Below, in pieces: positions 37,843 to 47,209 of a stretch of DNA of 56,553 bases (position 1 is the first letter of the stretch; every line of letters begins with the position of its first letter). Below the pieces are notes generated by a model. It did not search any database and had not been told where the DNA came from. It was given only the letters and a program-made list of their open reading frames with translations. Origin of the DNA: Vibrio crassostreae 9ZC13. GTDB taxonomy: Bacteria; Pseudomonadota; Gammaproteobacteria; Enterobacterales; Vibrionaceae. Both the position numbers and the translations under genes were made by a program. The DNA lies in NCBI RefSeq assembly GCF_000272045.2, contig NZ_AJYZ02000040.1, positions 284,580-341,132 of the forward strand. Direction: 5' to 3'.

Positions 37843-40263
37843 TCAGCCTGCCTTGTGCGTAAACTGTTGTTCATCAATTTTTTGCAGCATCATGTCACGC
37901 TTAAATGGTTTTGGAAGATAATCGTTCATTCCACACTCGAAGCAACGTTTAATATCATCATCGAGCACGGATGCCGTTAAAGCGAGGATATGTGTTGCCT
38001 GAAGTTGCAGGTTTTCTTCATAGCGCCTGATTCGCTCTGTTGCCTCAAAGCCATCTACATTCGGCATCATGCAGTCCATCAAGATAAGGCCGATGTCTTG
38101 ATGATGCCCTTTATATAAATCAATCGCTTCTTGTCCATCATTGGCAACCCAATATTCAATCCCTAACTTATCTAAATTGATACATACCACCTTCTGGTTT
38201 ACGCGGTTATCTTCAACTACGAGGACTTTTTGACGTACAGTCGCTTCTATCGGCTCAGGTTGATGTTGAGGGGGTTGTGGCTGTGACCTTTCAAGCACGG
38301 AGTTCAACATGCTACTTAAGCGGGAACCGAGCATAGGAAGAGTCACATAGCCTGAGATAAAATGACACTCACTCATAGGATCACTAAGATTATCTTTCAC
38401 TATGATGATTTTCACCTCTGGTGCTAAGCGATGCAGTGTTTTGGCTTGGTTAATATCTTCCATCAAAGCGATCTCTGGGAGATCAGTTGCCGCCAAGTTT
38501 GTTTCGATTGATTTTAGTTGTGGTGAGTAACCAAGGCGGAACAAGTCATCGAGTAAAAGTTTCGATGGCGCATCTGAATAATAGACAACGGTTTGTTTAC
38601 GATTTTTATGTTCAGAATGATCTGATGGCACTACGGTTAATTGGAAATGAAAGCAACTGCCCACGTCTTTCTCTGACTCAACGTTTATCGAGCCTCCCAT
38701 CATTTCCACCATACGTGACGAAATACTAAGCCCTAATCCGGTCCCCGCAATATTGGAGGTGATGTTGGTATCTTCTTGGCAAAACGCTTTGAAAATGTGC
38801 TCTTGTTGGTCTGCTGCGATACCAATACCCGTATCTCGAACAGAAAACTCGACCACACACTCTGTTTCCAATGATGGAAGCCGTTTAGCGGTGAATACGA
38901 TAGAGCCTTGTTCTGTAAATTTGATCGCATTTGAGGCTAAATTCATCAACACTTGGCGAATTTTATTCCCATCAACATGAATGTACTCTGGGAGCTCGCC
39001 ATCAATTTCAACTTCCAACTTAATCTGCTTTTGATAAGCTTTAGAAGAAATCAGAGTCACGCTATCAAACAGCAGCTCTCTTAAGTCTGTCGTATGTGGA
39101 TTAATTTCCAGTTTACCCGATTCAATTTTGGACAGATCGAGAACATCGTTGATCAACATAAGTAAGGTTTGAGAAGAGGTATAGATAGTCCCAAGGCAGT
39201 CTTTCTGTTCTGCGGATAGTTTGGTTTCTGCCAGTATTTCTGACATACCAATCATGCCATTAAGCGGTGTCCGTATCTCATGAGACATATTGGCAAGAAA
39301 GGCACTTTTTGCACGGTTTGCTTGTCGTGCTTTCTCTTGTGAAACAATCAATTGAGTTTCAAGTTGACTGGCACGCCACACAACATAAAGCAGCACCAGT
39401 AACGTCACCCCTCCTAATGCGGCTGTCGATAAGTAGCTGTACGACTTTATCTGCGTCAGGCTCTCTGCGATCTGCTTGGGTGTTTCGGTGAAAAGTAAGT
39501 TGAGCTCATCTTCAACATGATAAATACTGCTGGTGAGTTCTCCTTTGAGGCCGCTATCAGAGCTGTACCCGACACTCTTTAACCCTCGCTGCAATCGCCA
39601 AAAGTGGCGTTTAAAATTATTAAACGAAGCTAATGCACTGATCGTTCGGGAATTCTGTTCTATTTCATCTTGGATTTTGAACAATGAATCGACAATCTTA
39701 TCTAATGTTGTCTGATCAAAATCGGTAAAGAACTGATACATGAGATCTTGTGTTTCTAAAGTCAATTCTTCAAGCTGCACATTATTGGATTCATGTACGA
39801 AGCGCTCAAGTGTCAACGCTGCATTTTTTAGTTTCTCAATGAGCCCAATTTGGTCCCTCTTGCCATGTATGCTGACTAACTCAAGGGCTAATAATGTAAA
39901 GGCGGTGTGGTACTCGTCGAGATACTCGACAACTTTGGCATAATTAAAAGAAATATTGAGGTCGCTTCGTACGATTTTCCCATCGATCTCAGCCAGCTTT
40001 TCGATCAGCTGACTTCGCTTTATATTGAGTTGTTCTTGAATCTCTGGTTGCCTTGTGGAAACAAACTGCTGCTCTTGTCGTCTGACAGAGAGCATAACGC
40101 TATAAGCTTCAGAAAGACTGAGCTGGAGATTAATCATGTCCTGCTCTTTGTTCTTCAGAGCATGGCTAACATAGATATAGAGGCCTAAAAATAACACGAT
40201 AGCCAAAAAACCACGCGAAATAATCGCTTTAATGGTCTGTTTATTCGTAGGTTCCTTAACCAT
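37843..40263 (-). CDS. Hybrid sensor histidine kinase with C-terminal receiver
   Basis: The product is 806 residues. A first membrane segment (about residues 15-33) and a second (about 277-297) enclose an all-helical periplasmic sensor of about 240 residues. The HisKA domain has the phospho-His near residue 327 in NMSHEIRTPLNG. The ATPase domain shows NLASNAIKFTEQG, DTGIGI and GTGLGLSIS. Residues about 560-660 look like a receiver without its Asp (degenerate). A full receiver follows, with VVEDNRVNQ, the phospho-Asp near 731 in LMDCMMPNVDG and LPKPFKRD. No Hpt domain and no response-regulator gene lie nearby, so its output is unknown. Flanked on both sides by similar terminator-plus-repeat sequences. 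Confidence 0.93.
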   Translation of the reverse strand: MVKEPTNKQTIKAIISRGFLAIVLFLGLYIYVSHALKNKEQDMINLQLSLSEAYSVMLSVRRQEQQFVSTRQPEIQEQLNIKRSQLIEKLAEIDGKIVRSDLNISFNYAKVVEYLDEYHTAFTLLALELVSIHGKRDQIGLIEKLKNAALTLERFVHESNNVQLEELTLETQDLMYQFFTDFDQTTLDKIVDSLFKIQDEIEQNSRTISALASFNNFKRHFWRLQRGLKSVGYSSDSGLKGELTSSIYHVEDELNLLFTETPKQIAESLTQIKSYSYLSTAALGGVTLLVLLYVVWRASQLETQLIVSQEKARQANRAKSAFLANMSHEIRTPLNGMIGMSEILAETKLSAEQKDCLGTIYTSSQTLLMLINDVLDLSKIESGKLEINPHTTDLRELLFDSVTLISSKAYQKQIKLEVEIDGELPEYIHVDGNKIRQVLMNLASNAIKFTEQGSIVFTAKRLPSLETECVVEFSVRDTGIGIAADQQEHIFKAFCQEDTNITSNIAGTGLGLSISSRMVEMMGGSINVESEKDVGSCFHFQLTVVPSDHSEHKNRKQTVVYYSDAPSKLLLDDLFRLGYSPQLKSIETNLAATDLPEIALMEDINQAKTLHRLAPEVKIIIVKDNLSDPMSECHFISGYVTLPMLGSRLSSMLNSVLERSQPQPPQHQPEPIEATVRQKVLVVEDNRVNQKVVCINLDKLGIEYWVANDGQEAIDLYKGHHQDIGLILMDCMMPNVDGFEATERIRRYEENLQLQATHILALTASVLDDDIKRCFECGMNDYLPKPFKRDMMLQKIDEQQFTHKAG

Positions 40264-40487
40264 GCTATTCCCGCTGTTTCATATCGTTCTATTCCTATAT
40301 TAGAATTTAGTTTATTTTCAGAATTTTACGAACATTAGTTTTTGAATACCTGAGGTCTGTTGAGCTTTTATCAATAAATTTTTTAGGATGACATCGCTTT
40401 AGATGCGGCAATAAGTGTGTGGGCTATAAGCTTGTGAAACATGTTGATTTTCTCGCCTAGATTTTTGTTTGGAATAATAAGCGTTAG

Positions 40488-40515
40488 AGCGGAGGTTTCG
40501 GTCTCTGTTTTTTTT
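40488..40515 (+). terminator. Degenerate copy of the groEL terminator upstream of the VC2662-type gene
   Basis: CGGAG...TTTCGGT...CTCTG with eight T residues resembles the groEL terminator at 37737-37765 (CGGAGACTTCGGTCTCCG), and is likewise followed by TTGCTTTT and a dispersed repeat. No plus-strand gene ends here. Confidence 0.55.
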
Positions 40516-40558
40516 GCTTTTCGCATCTCGTTCACTCGAATCCCGCATCTGCTCTTAA
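40516..40558 (-). repeat. Dispersed repeat, copy 10 (between the kinase and the VC2662-type gene)
   Basis: CGCATCTCGTTCACTCGAAT followed by CCCGCATCTGCTCTTAA, a full unit. The surrounding gap 40264-40704 otherwise shows no gene; 40559-40704 probably holds the promoter of the next gene. Confidence 0.75.
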
Positions 40559-40704
40559 CCATTGCTCTTTATGATTTAGCGGCTTATATTCAACAGTACA
40601 GTTATTACATTGATTTAACATGGGTAGCTGTTGAATAAAGGACAATAAATGCTTGATTAAAAATGGATTAATCAAGTCAACAATAAGTCAGTGGAGACTC
40701 CCCA

Positions 40705-41262
40705 ATGAAAAAACTACTTTCAGTACTTGCTGTGTCGGCAGCAGTAATGGCACCGGCAGCATTTGCTTCTTCGCCTGTTATGTTTTCAACGATCAACGGC
40801 TTCAATGCTCCGGATTCAGATGCGGTTGGTGGTGTACGCTTGGCTTTGCTTCACGGACAAGTGAACGACGTTAAAGGTGTCGACCTTGCGGTTGTGGGTA
40901 TGTCAGAAACACAAACCACGACGGGTGTGAACCTGGGTATTTTGGGTGCGCATAAAGTAAACCAAGAAATGACCGGTGCATCTCTAGGTTTCTTCAACTG
41001 GAACACGGGTAAAACAACGGGTGTTAACCTTGGTGCTGTGAACATTACTAATGATGTGAAAGGCGCGAACGTGAGTTTCGTCAACTACTCAGAAGGTAAC
41101 ACTATGGTTGATGTTGGCGCTGCGAACCTTTCAGAAGTGTCTACGGTTCAGGTTGGTATCTTCAACAAAACCAACAAAATCGAAGGCGTACAAGTTGGTC
41201 TGATCAACTGTGCTGACAACGGTTTCTTCCCGTGCTTCCCGATTGTAAACTTTGCTAAATAA
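40705..41262 (+). CDS. VC2662-family secreted repeat protein
   Basis: The product is 185 residues with a clean signal peptide (MKKLLSVLAVSAAVMAPAAFA, cut before SSPV). The mature part repeats a pattern of about 20 residues: GVDLAVVGM, GVNLGILGA, GASLGFFNW, GVNLGAVNI, GANVSFVNY, VQVGIFNKT, VQVGLINCA. This gives a flat beta-solenoid or barrel-like surface protein, exported to the periplasm or outer membrane. The name follows the V. cholerae gene in the same groEL-efp neighbourhood. Function unknown. Ribosome site GGAG before the ATG. Confidence 0.8.
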   Translation: MKKLLSVLAVSAAVMAPAAFASSPVMFSTINGFNAPDSDAVGGVRLALLHGQVNDVKGVDLAVVGMSETQTTTGVNLGILGAHKVNQEMTGASLGFFNWNTGKTTGVNLGAVNITNDVKGANVSFVNYSEGNTMVDVGAANLSEVSTVQVGIFNKTNKIEGVQVGLINCADNGFFPCFPIVNFAK

Positions 41263-41341
41263 CGCTGTCGTTTAGCCTTTGGTTCTCCCATTGGCGAGCA
41301 ACGTTCAGTTAGTGCATTAGCTTTTAAGCGCTAAGCCTATC

Positions 41342-41370
41342 AACGCCTAAACCCTTGTTTGGGCGTTATT
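41342..41370 (+). terminator. Probable terminator of the VC2662-type gene
   Basis: AACGCCTAAAC pairs with GTTTGGGCGTT (one G-U) around CCTT; the T tract after it is broken (ATTACATT). Confidence 0.5.
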
Positions 41371-41499
41371 ACATTCAATTCTACTTCCACGATAAACTTC
41401 TCAAATTACCCAATAAGCATGTTGTTTTATATTTGTTGTTGCGATGTTTGAATTTATAGGTGCAATGTGCGATAAATTCCCAATGATGATTTATATGCT

Positions 41500-42978
41500 T
41501 TGATTAACCACCATACCGTCGATTTTAAAAAGGCTTTCTTAGGCCTGACCGCCAGTTTTTTAGTAGTTTTGAGCTTGTTGCTCGTTGATTCAGCGGAAGA
41601 ATCAGATAAACAGTATGGAATGGAGAACCAAGGCGTAACACGCTCTTTAGCGGAGCTCACACAGATCATAAATGCGCTTGAGTACAACATCACTGCGCTT
41701 TATCCACTGCATGGGGATACCTACGTATTCTCGCATGACAAAAAGATCGAGGGTGAGACGTGTTACTTCACCAGTGAGGAGCAACATGCCCCTCGTTTTG
41801 ATTTTATGTTCTCTGGCCCTCGCGAGATGTGCAACCCGGAATCGGACCTTTATACCGAAGCGGGTAAGCGCCTGTTCATCGCGCCGACCATGGCTTATTT
41901 TGCCAATACCATTGATACCATCTCTGCGATTTATTTCATTTCAAAAGAGAAATTCATTATCTCTTCGCCTTCTGATTTTGCCAGTTACATTAAGGGCGAC
42001 ACCTTTGATTCGGTTGTGAATAGCAGGCCTTATTGGGTGAATACGATTCGCTTTGGCTTAGCTCAAGGGCAAGACCAAGTGGTGTATACCGGCCAATATG
42101 ATGACTACCTGACAGGTCAGAAAGTGGTGACCTTAACCAAAGGAATCTACGTTAATGGTGAGTTTAAAGGGGTGTTGGGTGTCGATGGTTATGTCTCGAA
42201 CCTAGTATCGAACCCTACCCATGGCTATAAAGTCACCAGTACTCGAGGCGCAAACAAATACGGGTTTATGGATTTTACGTATTCCAAGCCTCTGTATGTT
42301 GATGACATTAACACCCAGCTATATCTGAGTATTGAAGAAGATAAGAGCGAGCACTTTCTGCATGTATTGGAGATGGAGAAGATTCAGCTTTCGATACTGT
42401 TGGTTTTGTATCTGCTCTCGGTTTTATGGCTATGGCGCTTCTATACAAGACAAGAGCACCAGCGTTTAAATGAGCTAGCAATGCGCGACCCATTAACGGG
42501 CTTGCTGAATCGACGTGGTTTTGAGGCTCGATTACTGGCGCAAGATGAAGAGCCGATTATTGGTGTTGGCGTGTTTGATATCGATGATTTCAAAGTCGTT
42601 AATGATCAGCATGGCCATAAAGTGGGGGACGAGGTGATTTGCCATGTTGCTCGGTTGATGCTGAACAGCGTTAGACAGCAAGATATCGTGGCTCGATTTG
42701 GTGGCGAAGAGTTTGTTGTCGCGATTACGGGTGAATCGTCTGAGTTGCTTTCATCGATCTTTGAGCGAATTCAAAACGACATTAGCCTACAGAGTTATCG
42801 ATGCCCTACGGGTGACAAGATTAGTATCTCAGTGTCTGGTGGCGCGACGCTTTACTCTTTGTATAAGTTCGACAGCGTAGGGCACTTGTGGGAAAACCAG
42901 AGTATTCGTTCGTCTGATGAGCAGCTCTATAAGGCAAAGGCTGCGGGTAAGAATCAGGTGTGTATTCAGGTGTATTAA
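41500..42978 (+). CDS. Membrane-bound diguanylate cyclase with periplasmic sensor
   Basis: The frame gives up to 492 residues from a TTG; there is no in-frame ATG before the first membrane segment (about residues 10-27), so the TTG or a near codon must start it, and no strong ribosome site is seen. A Cache/PAS-like periplasmic domain (about 28-290) is followed by a second membrane segment (about 298-315). The GGDEF domain holds DPLTGLLNRRGFEA, the active motif GGEEF and an inhibitory RQQD site five residues earlier. It makes cyclic di-GMP and so could tune biofilm and capsule behaviour. No link to the polysaccharide genes is shown. Confidence 0.88.
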   Translation: MINHHTVDFKKAFLGLTASFLVVLSLLLVDSAEESDKQYGMENQGVTRSLAELTQIINALEYNITALYPLHGDTYVFSHDKKIEGETCYFTSEEQHAPRFDFMFSGPREMCNPESDLYTEAGKRLFIAPTMAYFANTIDTISAIYFISKEKFIISSPSDFASYIKGDTFDSVVNSRPYWVNTIRFGLAQGQDQVVYTGQYDDYLTGQKVVTLTKGIYVNGEFKGVLGVDGYVSNLVSNPTHGYKVTSTRGANKYGFMDFTYSKPLYVDDINTQLYLSIEEDKSEHFLHVLEMEKIQLSILLVLYLLSVLWLWRFYTRQEHQRLNELAMRDPLTGLLNRRGFEARLLAQDEEPIIGVGVFDIDDFKVVNDQHGHKVGDEVICHVARLMLNSVRQQDIVARFGGEEFVVAITGESSELLSSIFERIQNDISLQSYRCPTGDKISISVSGGATLYSLYKFDSVGHLWENQSIRSSDEQLYKAKAAGKNQVCIQVY

Positions 42979-42994
42979 GTTCTCCCAAAATAAT

Positions 42995-43027
42995 GCGAAG
43001 CCTAGTCGTTTGACTAGGCTTCTTTGT
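42995..43027 (+). terminator. Terminator after the diguanylate cyclase gene
   Basis: AAGCCTAGTC and GACTAGGCTT pair perfectly around GTTT, followed by CTTTG. It lies between convergent genes and may serve both. Confidence 0.65.
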
Positions 43028-43064
43028 ATCATTGGCATTACCACTAAGGCTATCAAGTGCTGCG

Positions 43065-43553
43065 CTATTTCTTCACGCGGCCTTTTCTCATCCACTTCTG
43101 ATGCACACCACGACGCAGGCTCTGGAAGCTGTTTTCCACTTTATCGACACCAAGCAGAATCACTAGCGCCATTAGCGTGATAATGACCGATTGGGAAAGA
43201 TGCCCTAGTGCGATCATCATACCTAATGCTGCGAGTACCCAGATAATTGCGGCTGAAGTCACGCCATGAATCTTGCCATCCAGTGTCATCATTACACCAG
43301 CCCCAAGAAATCCAACACCCGTAATTATCTGACCAAGCACACGAGCTTGATCGAGTGTGTTAGGGGATAGGCTGATCGCCATGGTGAGGAAGAAATAGGT
43401 ACCACTGATGATCAGAATCGACGTTCGGATTCCGACGGGTTTACCGCGTGTTTGCCTTTCGATTCCGATTAAAGAACCACACAGCATGCATGCAGCGAGG
43501 CCTGCCCAGCTAAAGGGGGCAAGGTTGAGAGTTTGTTCTATAAATTTTGACAT
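43065..43553 (-). CDS. MgtC/SapB-family membrane protein
   Basis: The product is 162 residues with four membrane segments. It carries the family core LCGSLIGIERQTRGKPVGIR and the later GQIITGVGFLGAGVM. MgtC-like proteins are tied to magnesium limitation and virulence in some pathogens, but SapB-like members are common in environmental bacteria and their substrate is unknown. It has no acid C-terminal domain of the true virulence MgtC. Stands alone, convergent with the cyclase. Confidence 0.85.
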   Translation of the reverse strand: MSKFIEQTLNLAPFSWAGLAACMLCGSLIGIERQTRGKPVGIRTSILIISGTYFFLTMAISLSPNTLDQARVLGQIITGVGFLGAGVMMTLDGKIHGVTSAAIIWVLAALGMMIALGHLSQSVIITLMALVILLGVDKVENSFQSLRRGVHQKWMRKGRVKK

Positions 43554-43704
43554 ATCACCCCTCCTAAAAATTTAGAATAGAGCCGAGTATGCTAATAATA
43601 GACCGGACGATCGAACAAAAACTTTTTGTCTTAACGATTGATAAAGATTACTTAAAACCTAGCAGCCGCTTGTTGTTAAGGTGAAGGCTGGTGTCGTGGT
43701 CTCT

Positions 43705-43739
43705 GTCGCTTCTTGGTACTCAATACGATAAGAAGCGAC
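43705..43739. promoter_or_regulatory. Perfect 10-bp inverted repeat 3' of epmB
   Basis: GTCGCTTCTT pairs with AAGAAGCGAC around a 15-base loop. No T run follows on either strand, so it is a hairpin of unknown function just past the epmB stop codon. Confidence 0.45.
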
Positions 43740-43756
43740 CATTGCTCTAGATAGAG

Positions 43757-44779
43757 TTATTCAATATGTAGGTCGAGTGGTGTCTTACTAGTGCGGCCGC
43801 CAATCTCACGGGTTAACTTAGGTACTAGGTAGCCAGAAACCTCAGAGATTAATCCTTTAAAGTGATGCTTCGCCTCTTCATCTGAAATATAGAAGTGCGC
43901 TGCGCCCTGAACCTTATCAAGTACATGCATATAGTAAGGTAAAATACCGGCGTCGAATAGCTTTTCGCTTAATTCTTTCAATGAGTTAGCGTTGTTGTTT
44001 ACGCCTTTAAGCATCACGCCTTGGTTGAGCAGAGTAGCACCACTTAACTTAAGCTTGTGGAAGGCTTGTTTGAGCTCTAAGTTGATTTCGTTAGCATGGT
44101 TAATGTGGCTCACCATCACTACATTAAGGCGAGTGTTAGTCAATGTTTGGCAGAGTTCGTCAGTCACTCGCGCTGGAATCACAACCGGTAATCGGCTATG
44201 AATTCGAACTGTTTTCACATGTGGAATTTGTGCGATAGCATGAATTAGCCACTCTAGTTCGCTGTCTTTTGCCATCAGTGGATCGCCACCCGACAAGATA
44301 ACTTCGTTGATCTCTGGGTGAGCAGCCACATAGTCGAGACTGGTTTGCCAAACAGACTTCGAGCCCTTGTTATCTTGGTAAGGGAAGTGACGACGGAAGC
44401 AGTAGCGGCAGTTAATCGCACAACCGCCTTTCACAATCATCAGTGCACGGTTCTTGTATTTGTGCAGTAGCCCAGGAATGGCGTTGTCTTGCTCTTCCAG
44501 TGGATCAGCGGAATAGCCTTGGTGTACCTCAAACTCTTCGCTTAGCGGTAAAACCTGTCGTAGCAATGGATCGTGTGGGTTGCCTTTTTCCATTCGTTCG
44601 ACAAAGCTAAGAGGTACCCGAAGTGCAAATAACTCACGAGCAGCGAAGCCTGCTTGCCATGGTGTTGGGTCTATTTCCAATGCCTCAAGCAGTTTTGTCG
44701 GGTCAGAGATCGCATTCGATAGTTGTTTGAGCCAGTTTTGCTCAACAGATTCGACTTTTCGGGTTATGATATGCGGCAT
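43757..44779 (-). CDS. epmB: EF-P (R)-beta-lysylation protein EpmB (lysine 2,3-aminomutase-like)
   Basis: The product is 340 residues. The radical-SAM cluster motif is CAINCRYC (Cys120, Cys124, Cys127). EVILSGGDPLMAKD and IHSRLPVVIPARV are family motifs for SAM and the PLP region; the PLP Lys lies near HVLDKVQGAAHF. The enzyme turns alpha-lysine into (R)-beta-lysine for EF-P. It is divergent from efp with 33 bases between the starts, so both may share a promoter region. EpmA is 4.7 kb away in the same window. Confidence 0.95.
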   Translation of the reverse strand: MPHIITRKVESVEQNWLKQLSNAISDPTKLLEALEIDPTPWQAGFAARELFALRVPLSFVERMEKGNPHDPLLRQVLPLSEEFEVHQGYSADPLEEQDNAIPGLLHKYKNRALMIVKGGCAINCRYCFRRHFPYQDNKGSKSVWQTSLDYVAAHPEINEVILSGGDPLMAKDSELEWLIHAIAQIPHVKTVRIHSRLPVVIPARVTDELCQTLTNTRLNVVMVSHINHANEINLELKQAFHKLKLSGATLLNQGVMLKGVNNNANSLKELSEKLFDAGILPYYMHVLDKVQGAAHFYISDEEAKHHFKGLISEVSGYLVPKLTREIGGRTSKTPLDLHIE

Positions 44780-44812
44780 TGAAATTAACTCAAAGATGTG
44801 GAAGAGAAAATC

Positions 44813-45379
44813 ATGGCGTCAGTAAGCACCAATGAATTCAAAGGCGGTTTAAAATTCATGATGGATAACGAGCCTTGCTCAATTATCGAAAATGAATACG
44901 TTAAGCCAGGTAAAGGCCAAGCGTTTAACCGTGTTAAACTTCGTAAACTGCTGTCAGGCAAAGTGTTAGAGAAAACATTTAAGTCAGGCGATACAGTAGA
45001 ACTAGCGGACGTTGTAGACGTTGAACTAGGCTACCTATACAGCGATGGCGAATTCTACCACTTCATGAACAACGAAACATTCGAGCAAATCGCTGCTGAT
45101 GCAAAAGCAGTAGGCGAGACTTCTAAATGGTTAGTTGAAAACGACGTATGTACTCTAACGTTGTGGAATGATAACCCTATCACAGTAACTCCACCAAACT
45201 TTGTTGAGATCGCAGTAACAGAAACCGATCCTGGCCTTAAAGGCGACACACAAGGTACTGGCGGTAAGCCTGCAACTCTAGCAACTGGCGCGGTAGTTCG
45301 CGTACCTCTATTCATCGCAATCGGTGAAATTGTTAAAGTTGATACTCGTACTGGCGAATACGTTGGTCGTGTGAAGTAA
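44813..45379 (+). CDS. efp: Elongation factor P
   Basis: The ATG at 44813 follows a GAAGAG-type ribosome site and gives 188 residues, standard. The frame extends five codons upstream (an ATG) but that start would be longer than any family member. The modified lysine is Lys34 in KPGKGQAF. The protein has three domains (KOW-like, OB, OB). It rescues ribosomes stalled at runs of proline. The presence of epmA and epmB fits the beta-lysyl form. Confidence 0.97.
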   Translation: MASVSTNEFKGGLKFMMDNEPCSIIENEYVKPGKGQAFNRVKLRKLLSGKVLEKTFKSGDTVELADVVDVELGYLYSDGEFYHFMNNETFEQIAADAKAVGETSKWLVENDVCTLTLWNDNPITVTPPNFVEIAVTETDPGLKGDTQGTGGKPATLATGAVVRVPLFIAIGEIVKVDTRTGEYVGRVK

Positions 45380-45396
45380 TTGACTTCAAGTATCTG

Positions 45397-45424
45397 AAAA
45401 AGGTCGCTTAGGCGGCCTTTTTTT
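45397..45424 (+). terminator. Rho-independent terminator of efp
   Basis: AGGTCGC and GCGGCCT (one G-U) around TTAG, with a run of A before and seven T after. Confidence 0.9.
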
Positions 45425-45429
45425 GTATC

Positions 45430-45525
45430 CCAAGATCAGATTCGCGTAAACGAGATGCGGGATGCGAGATACGAAGAGCTGGAAGAGCAGATATGTGTGA
45501 ACGAGATGCGAGATACGAAAAGCAG
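45430..45525 (+). repeat. Dispersed repeat, copy 11 (3' of efp)
   Basis: Two units: AGATTCGCGTAAACGAGATG then CGGGATGCGAGATACGAAGAG, followed by AGAGCAGATATGTGTGAACG and GCGAGATACGAAAAGCAGG. Plus orientation, just after the efp terminator. Confidence 0.7.
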
Positions 45526-45570
45526 GAAGATCAGAGCCGAGTCAGAGAGATAAGATATTCAACAAATAAC

Positions 45571-45604
45571 AAAAAAGCAGAGCTGGATAACCTAGCTCTG
45601 CTTT
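45571..45604 (-). terminator. Terminator of the frd operon
   Basis: On the minus strand AAAGCAGAGCT, a 9-base loop and AGCTCTGCTTTTTT form a stem with a T run. About 57 bp after the frdD stop, past a copy of the dispersed repeat. Confidence 0.8.
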
Positions 45605-45607
45605 CGT

Positions 45608-45660
45608 TTTTCTGCTCTTAAGCTCTTCGATACTCGATTACTCGAATCCCGTATCTGCTT
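45608..45660 (-). repeat. Dispersed repeat, copy 12 (abutting the frdD stop codon)
   Basis: TTTTTCTGCTCTTAAGCTCT then CGATACTCGATTACTCGAAT and CCCGTATCTGC. On the minus strand the unit starts with the very base after the frdD stop codon. Confidence 0.75.
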
Positions 45661-46047
45661 TTAGATCATAAAGATGAAAATAACAGATAGCGCGCTGATT
45701 AGGCCTGCAACGAAGTAGCAGCCAACTTTACCCGCAACACCGACATGGAACTTAAGGTCGTGCATGCCGTGGTGAAGACGGTGCATTGCGTGCCACATTG
45801 GCAGTGCTAGCGTACCGATGATGAATAGCGCACCGATAATGCTGGTGGCGAATTCAGACACACGCTCGTAGCTCATTGCGTCAGCATCAATGATGCCCAT
45901 TGGCACTAAGATACCTAACACTAGAACCGTGATTGGTGTGATCATCGCAAACCAAGTACCGCCAGCGCCAAATAGGCCCCACCAGATTGGCTCATCAGAG
46001 CGTTGTGGGTTGTGGTTAACAGGTTTTACTTTGTAATTTGTGTTCAT
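45661..46047 (-). CDS. frdD: Fumarate reductase membrane anchor subunit D
   Basis: The product is 128 residues with three membrane segments (about residues 28-50, 70-90, 106-125). [20 protein letters not shown] and [12 protein letters not shown] are family-like. With FrdC it anchors FrdAB to the inner membrane and handles menaquinol. It is last in the operon, 12 bases after frdC. The stop codon touches a dispersed repeat. Confidence 0.93.
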   Translation of the reverse strand: MNTNYKVKPVNHNPQRSDEPIWWGLFGAGGTWFAMITPITVLVLGILVPMGIIDADAMSYERVSEFATSIIGALFIIGTLALPMWHAMHRLHHGMHDLKFHVGVAGKVGCYFVAGLISALSVIFIFMI

Positions 46048-46059
46048 AACGAAAGCTCC

Positions 46060-46443
46060 TTACACCACAACAAGAACGATTAAAGAAATAAAAGCCACCG
46101 CTGCCCACTGGGTCAGTACGATGATTTTTTTATCAACCAATTTGCCTTTAAGACGGATTGGCATTACTTGAGGCATCATGCTGAAGAAGGTTTGAGCGTG
46201 CAGCAAGCTGCCTAGCAGTGCCACGATGTTGATACCAACAACGATAGGGTTAGCCATAAAGCTCAACCAACTAGCCCAAGCTTCAGGCCCTTTCACTAGT
46301 GCACCCAAACCGAAGGTTAGGAACAGAGTGAATAGAATCAAAGGCAGTACAGTCGCTTCACGTAGCATGTAGAAGCGGTAGAACGGATGGTTGCTCCACC
46401 ACGTTCTCTTCATCTCACGAACATAAGGCTTACGATTGCTCAT
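46060..46443 (-). CDS. frdC: Fumarate reductase membrane anchor subunit C
   Basis: The product is 127 residues with three membrane segments. The start NRKPYVREMKRTWW followed by YRFYMLREATVLPL is typical, with the Glu of REATV near the quinone pocket. The gene begins one base after the frdB stop codon, so all four genes are coupled. Confidence 0.94.
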   Translation of the reverse strand: MSNRKPYVREMKRTWWSNHPFYRFYMLREATVLPLILFTLFLTFGLGALVKGPEAWASWLSFMANPIVVGINIVALLGSLLHAQTFFSMMPQVMPIRLKGKLVDKKIIVLTQWAAVAFISLIVLVVV

Positions 46444-46444
46444 A

Positions 46445-47209
46445 TTATGCCTCCTCTGCTGTTTTTACTTGCGATCCGTCTGGCTTGAACATCGAGATAA
46501 CGAAGTCCATTGAAGACTCAACTTTACCTTGGTTTACTGCAGCCGCTGGGTCTACTTTCTTCGGACAAACGTCAGAACAGTAACCTACAAACGTACAGCC
46601 CCAAGCGCCGTTGTCGCCATTGATAAGCTTCATGCGCTCAGCTTTACCATTGTCACGGCTATCTAGGTTGTATCGGTGAGCAAGAGCAAGTGCCGCAGGG
46701 CCGATGAACTCAGGGTTTAGACCAAACTGAGGACATGCTGCGTAACACAAACCACAGTTGATGCAGCCAGCGAACTGCTTGTATTTCGCCATTTGCTCTG
46801 GAGTTTGGATGTTCGTGCCGTCTTCTGGCTTACGGTCGTTACCAATGATGTAAGGCTTGATCGCTTCAAGGCGCTCGATGAACGGCGTCATGTCGACAAT
46901 CAAATCTTTTTCGATTGGGAAGTTAGCTAAAGGCTCAATCTTGAAGCCATTCGGGTAGTCACGTAAGAAGCTCTTACACGCCAGTTTTGGCACGCCATCA
47001 ACCATGATGCCGCAAGAACCACAAATCGCCATACGACAAGACCAACGGTAAGACAGGTCTTTATCTAGGTTATCTTTGATGTAACCAATCGCATCAAGTA
47101 CCGACATGGTTTCATCAAATGGTACTTCAAAGGTTTGAAAGTGAGGTTCTGCATCGTGCTCAGGGTCATAACGCAGGATTTCAATTTTTTGGATTCGATT
47201 CGCTGACAT
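46445..47209 (-). CDS. frdB: Fumarate reductase iron-sulfur subunit B
   Basis: The product is 254 residues. The [2Fe-2S] ligands are Cys58, Cys63, Cys66 and Cys78 ([11 protein letters not shown]...LAC). The cluster ligands of the C-terminal ferredoxin domain lie in [12 protein letters not shown] (Cys149, 152, 155, 159) and [12 protein letters not shown] (Cys205, 211, 215). It passes electrons from the quinol site in FrdCD to the FAD of FrdA. The start overlaps the frdA stop by one base. Confidence 0.97.
   Translation of the reverse strand: MSANRIQKIEILRYDPEHDAEPHFQTFEVPFDETMSVLDAIGYIKDNLDKDLSYRWSCRMAICGSCGIMVDGVPKLACKSFLRDYPNGFKIEPLANFPIEKDLIVDMTPFIERLEAIKPYIIGNDRKPEDGTNIQTPEQMAKYKQFAGCINCGLCYAACPQFGLNPEFIGPAALALAHRYNLDSRDNGKAERMKLINGDNGAWGCTFVGYCSDVCPKKVDPAAAVNQGKVESSMDFVISMFKPDGSQVKTAEEA

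Noticed and set aside
41278..41300. A possible third MITE copy (CTTTGGTTCTCCCATTGG)
   Set aside because: Only about 14 bases match the element end and no second end follows.
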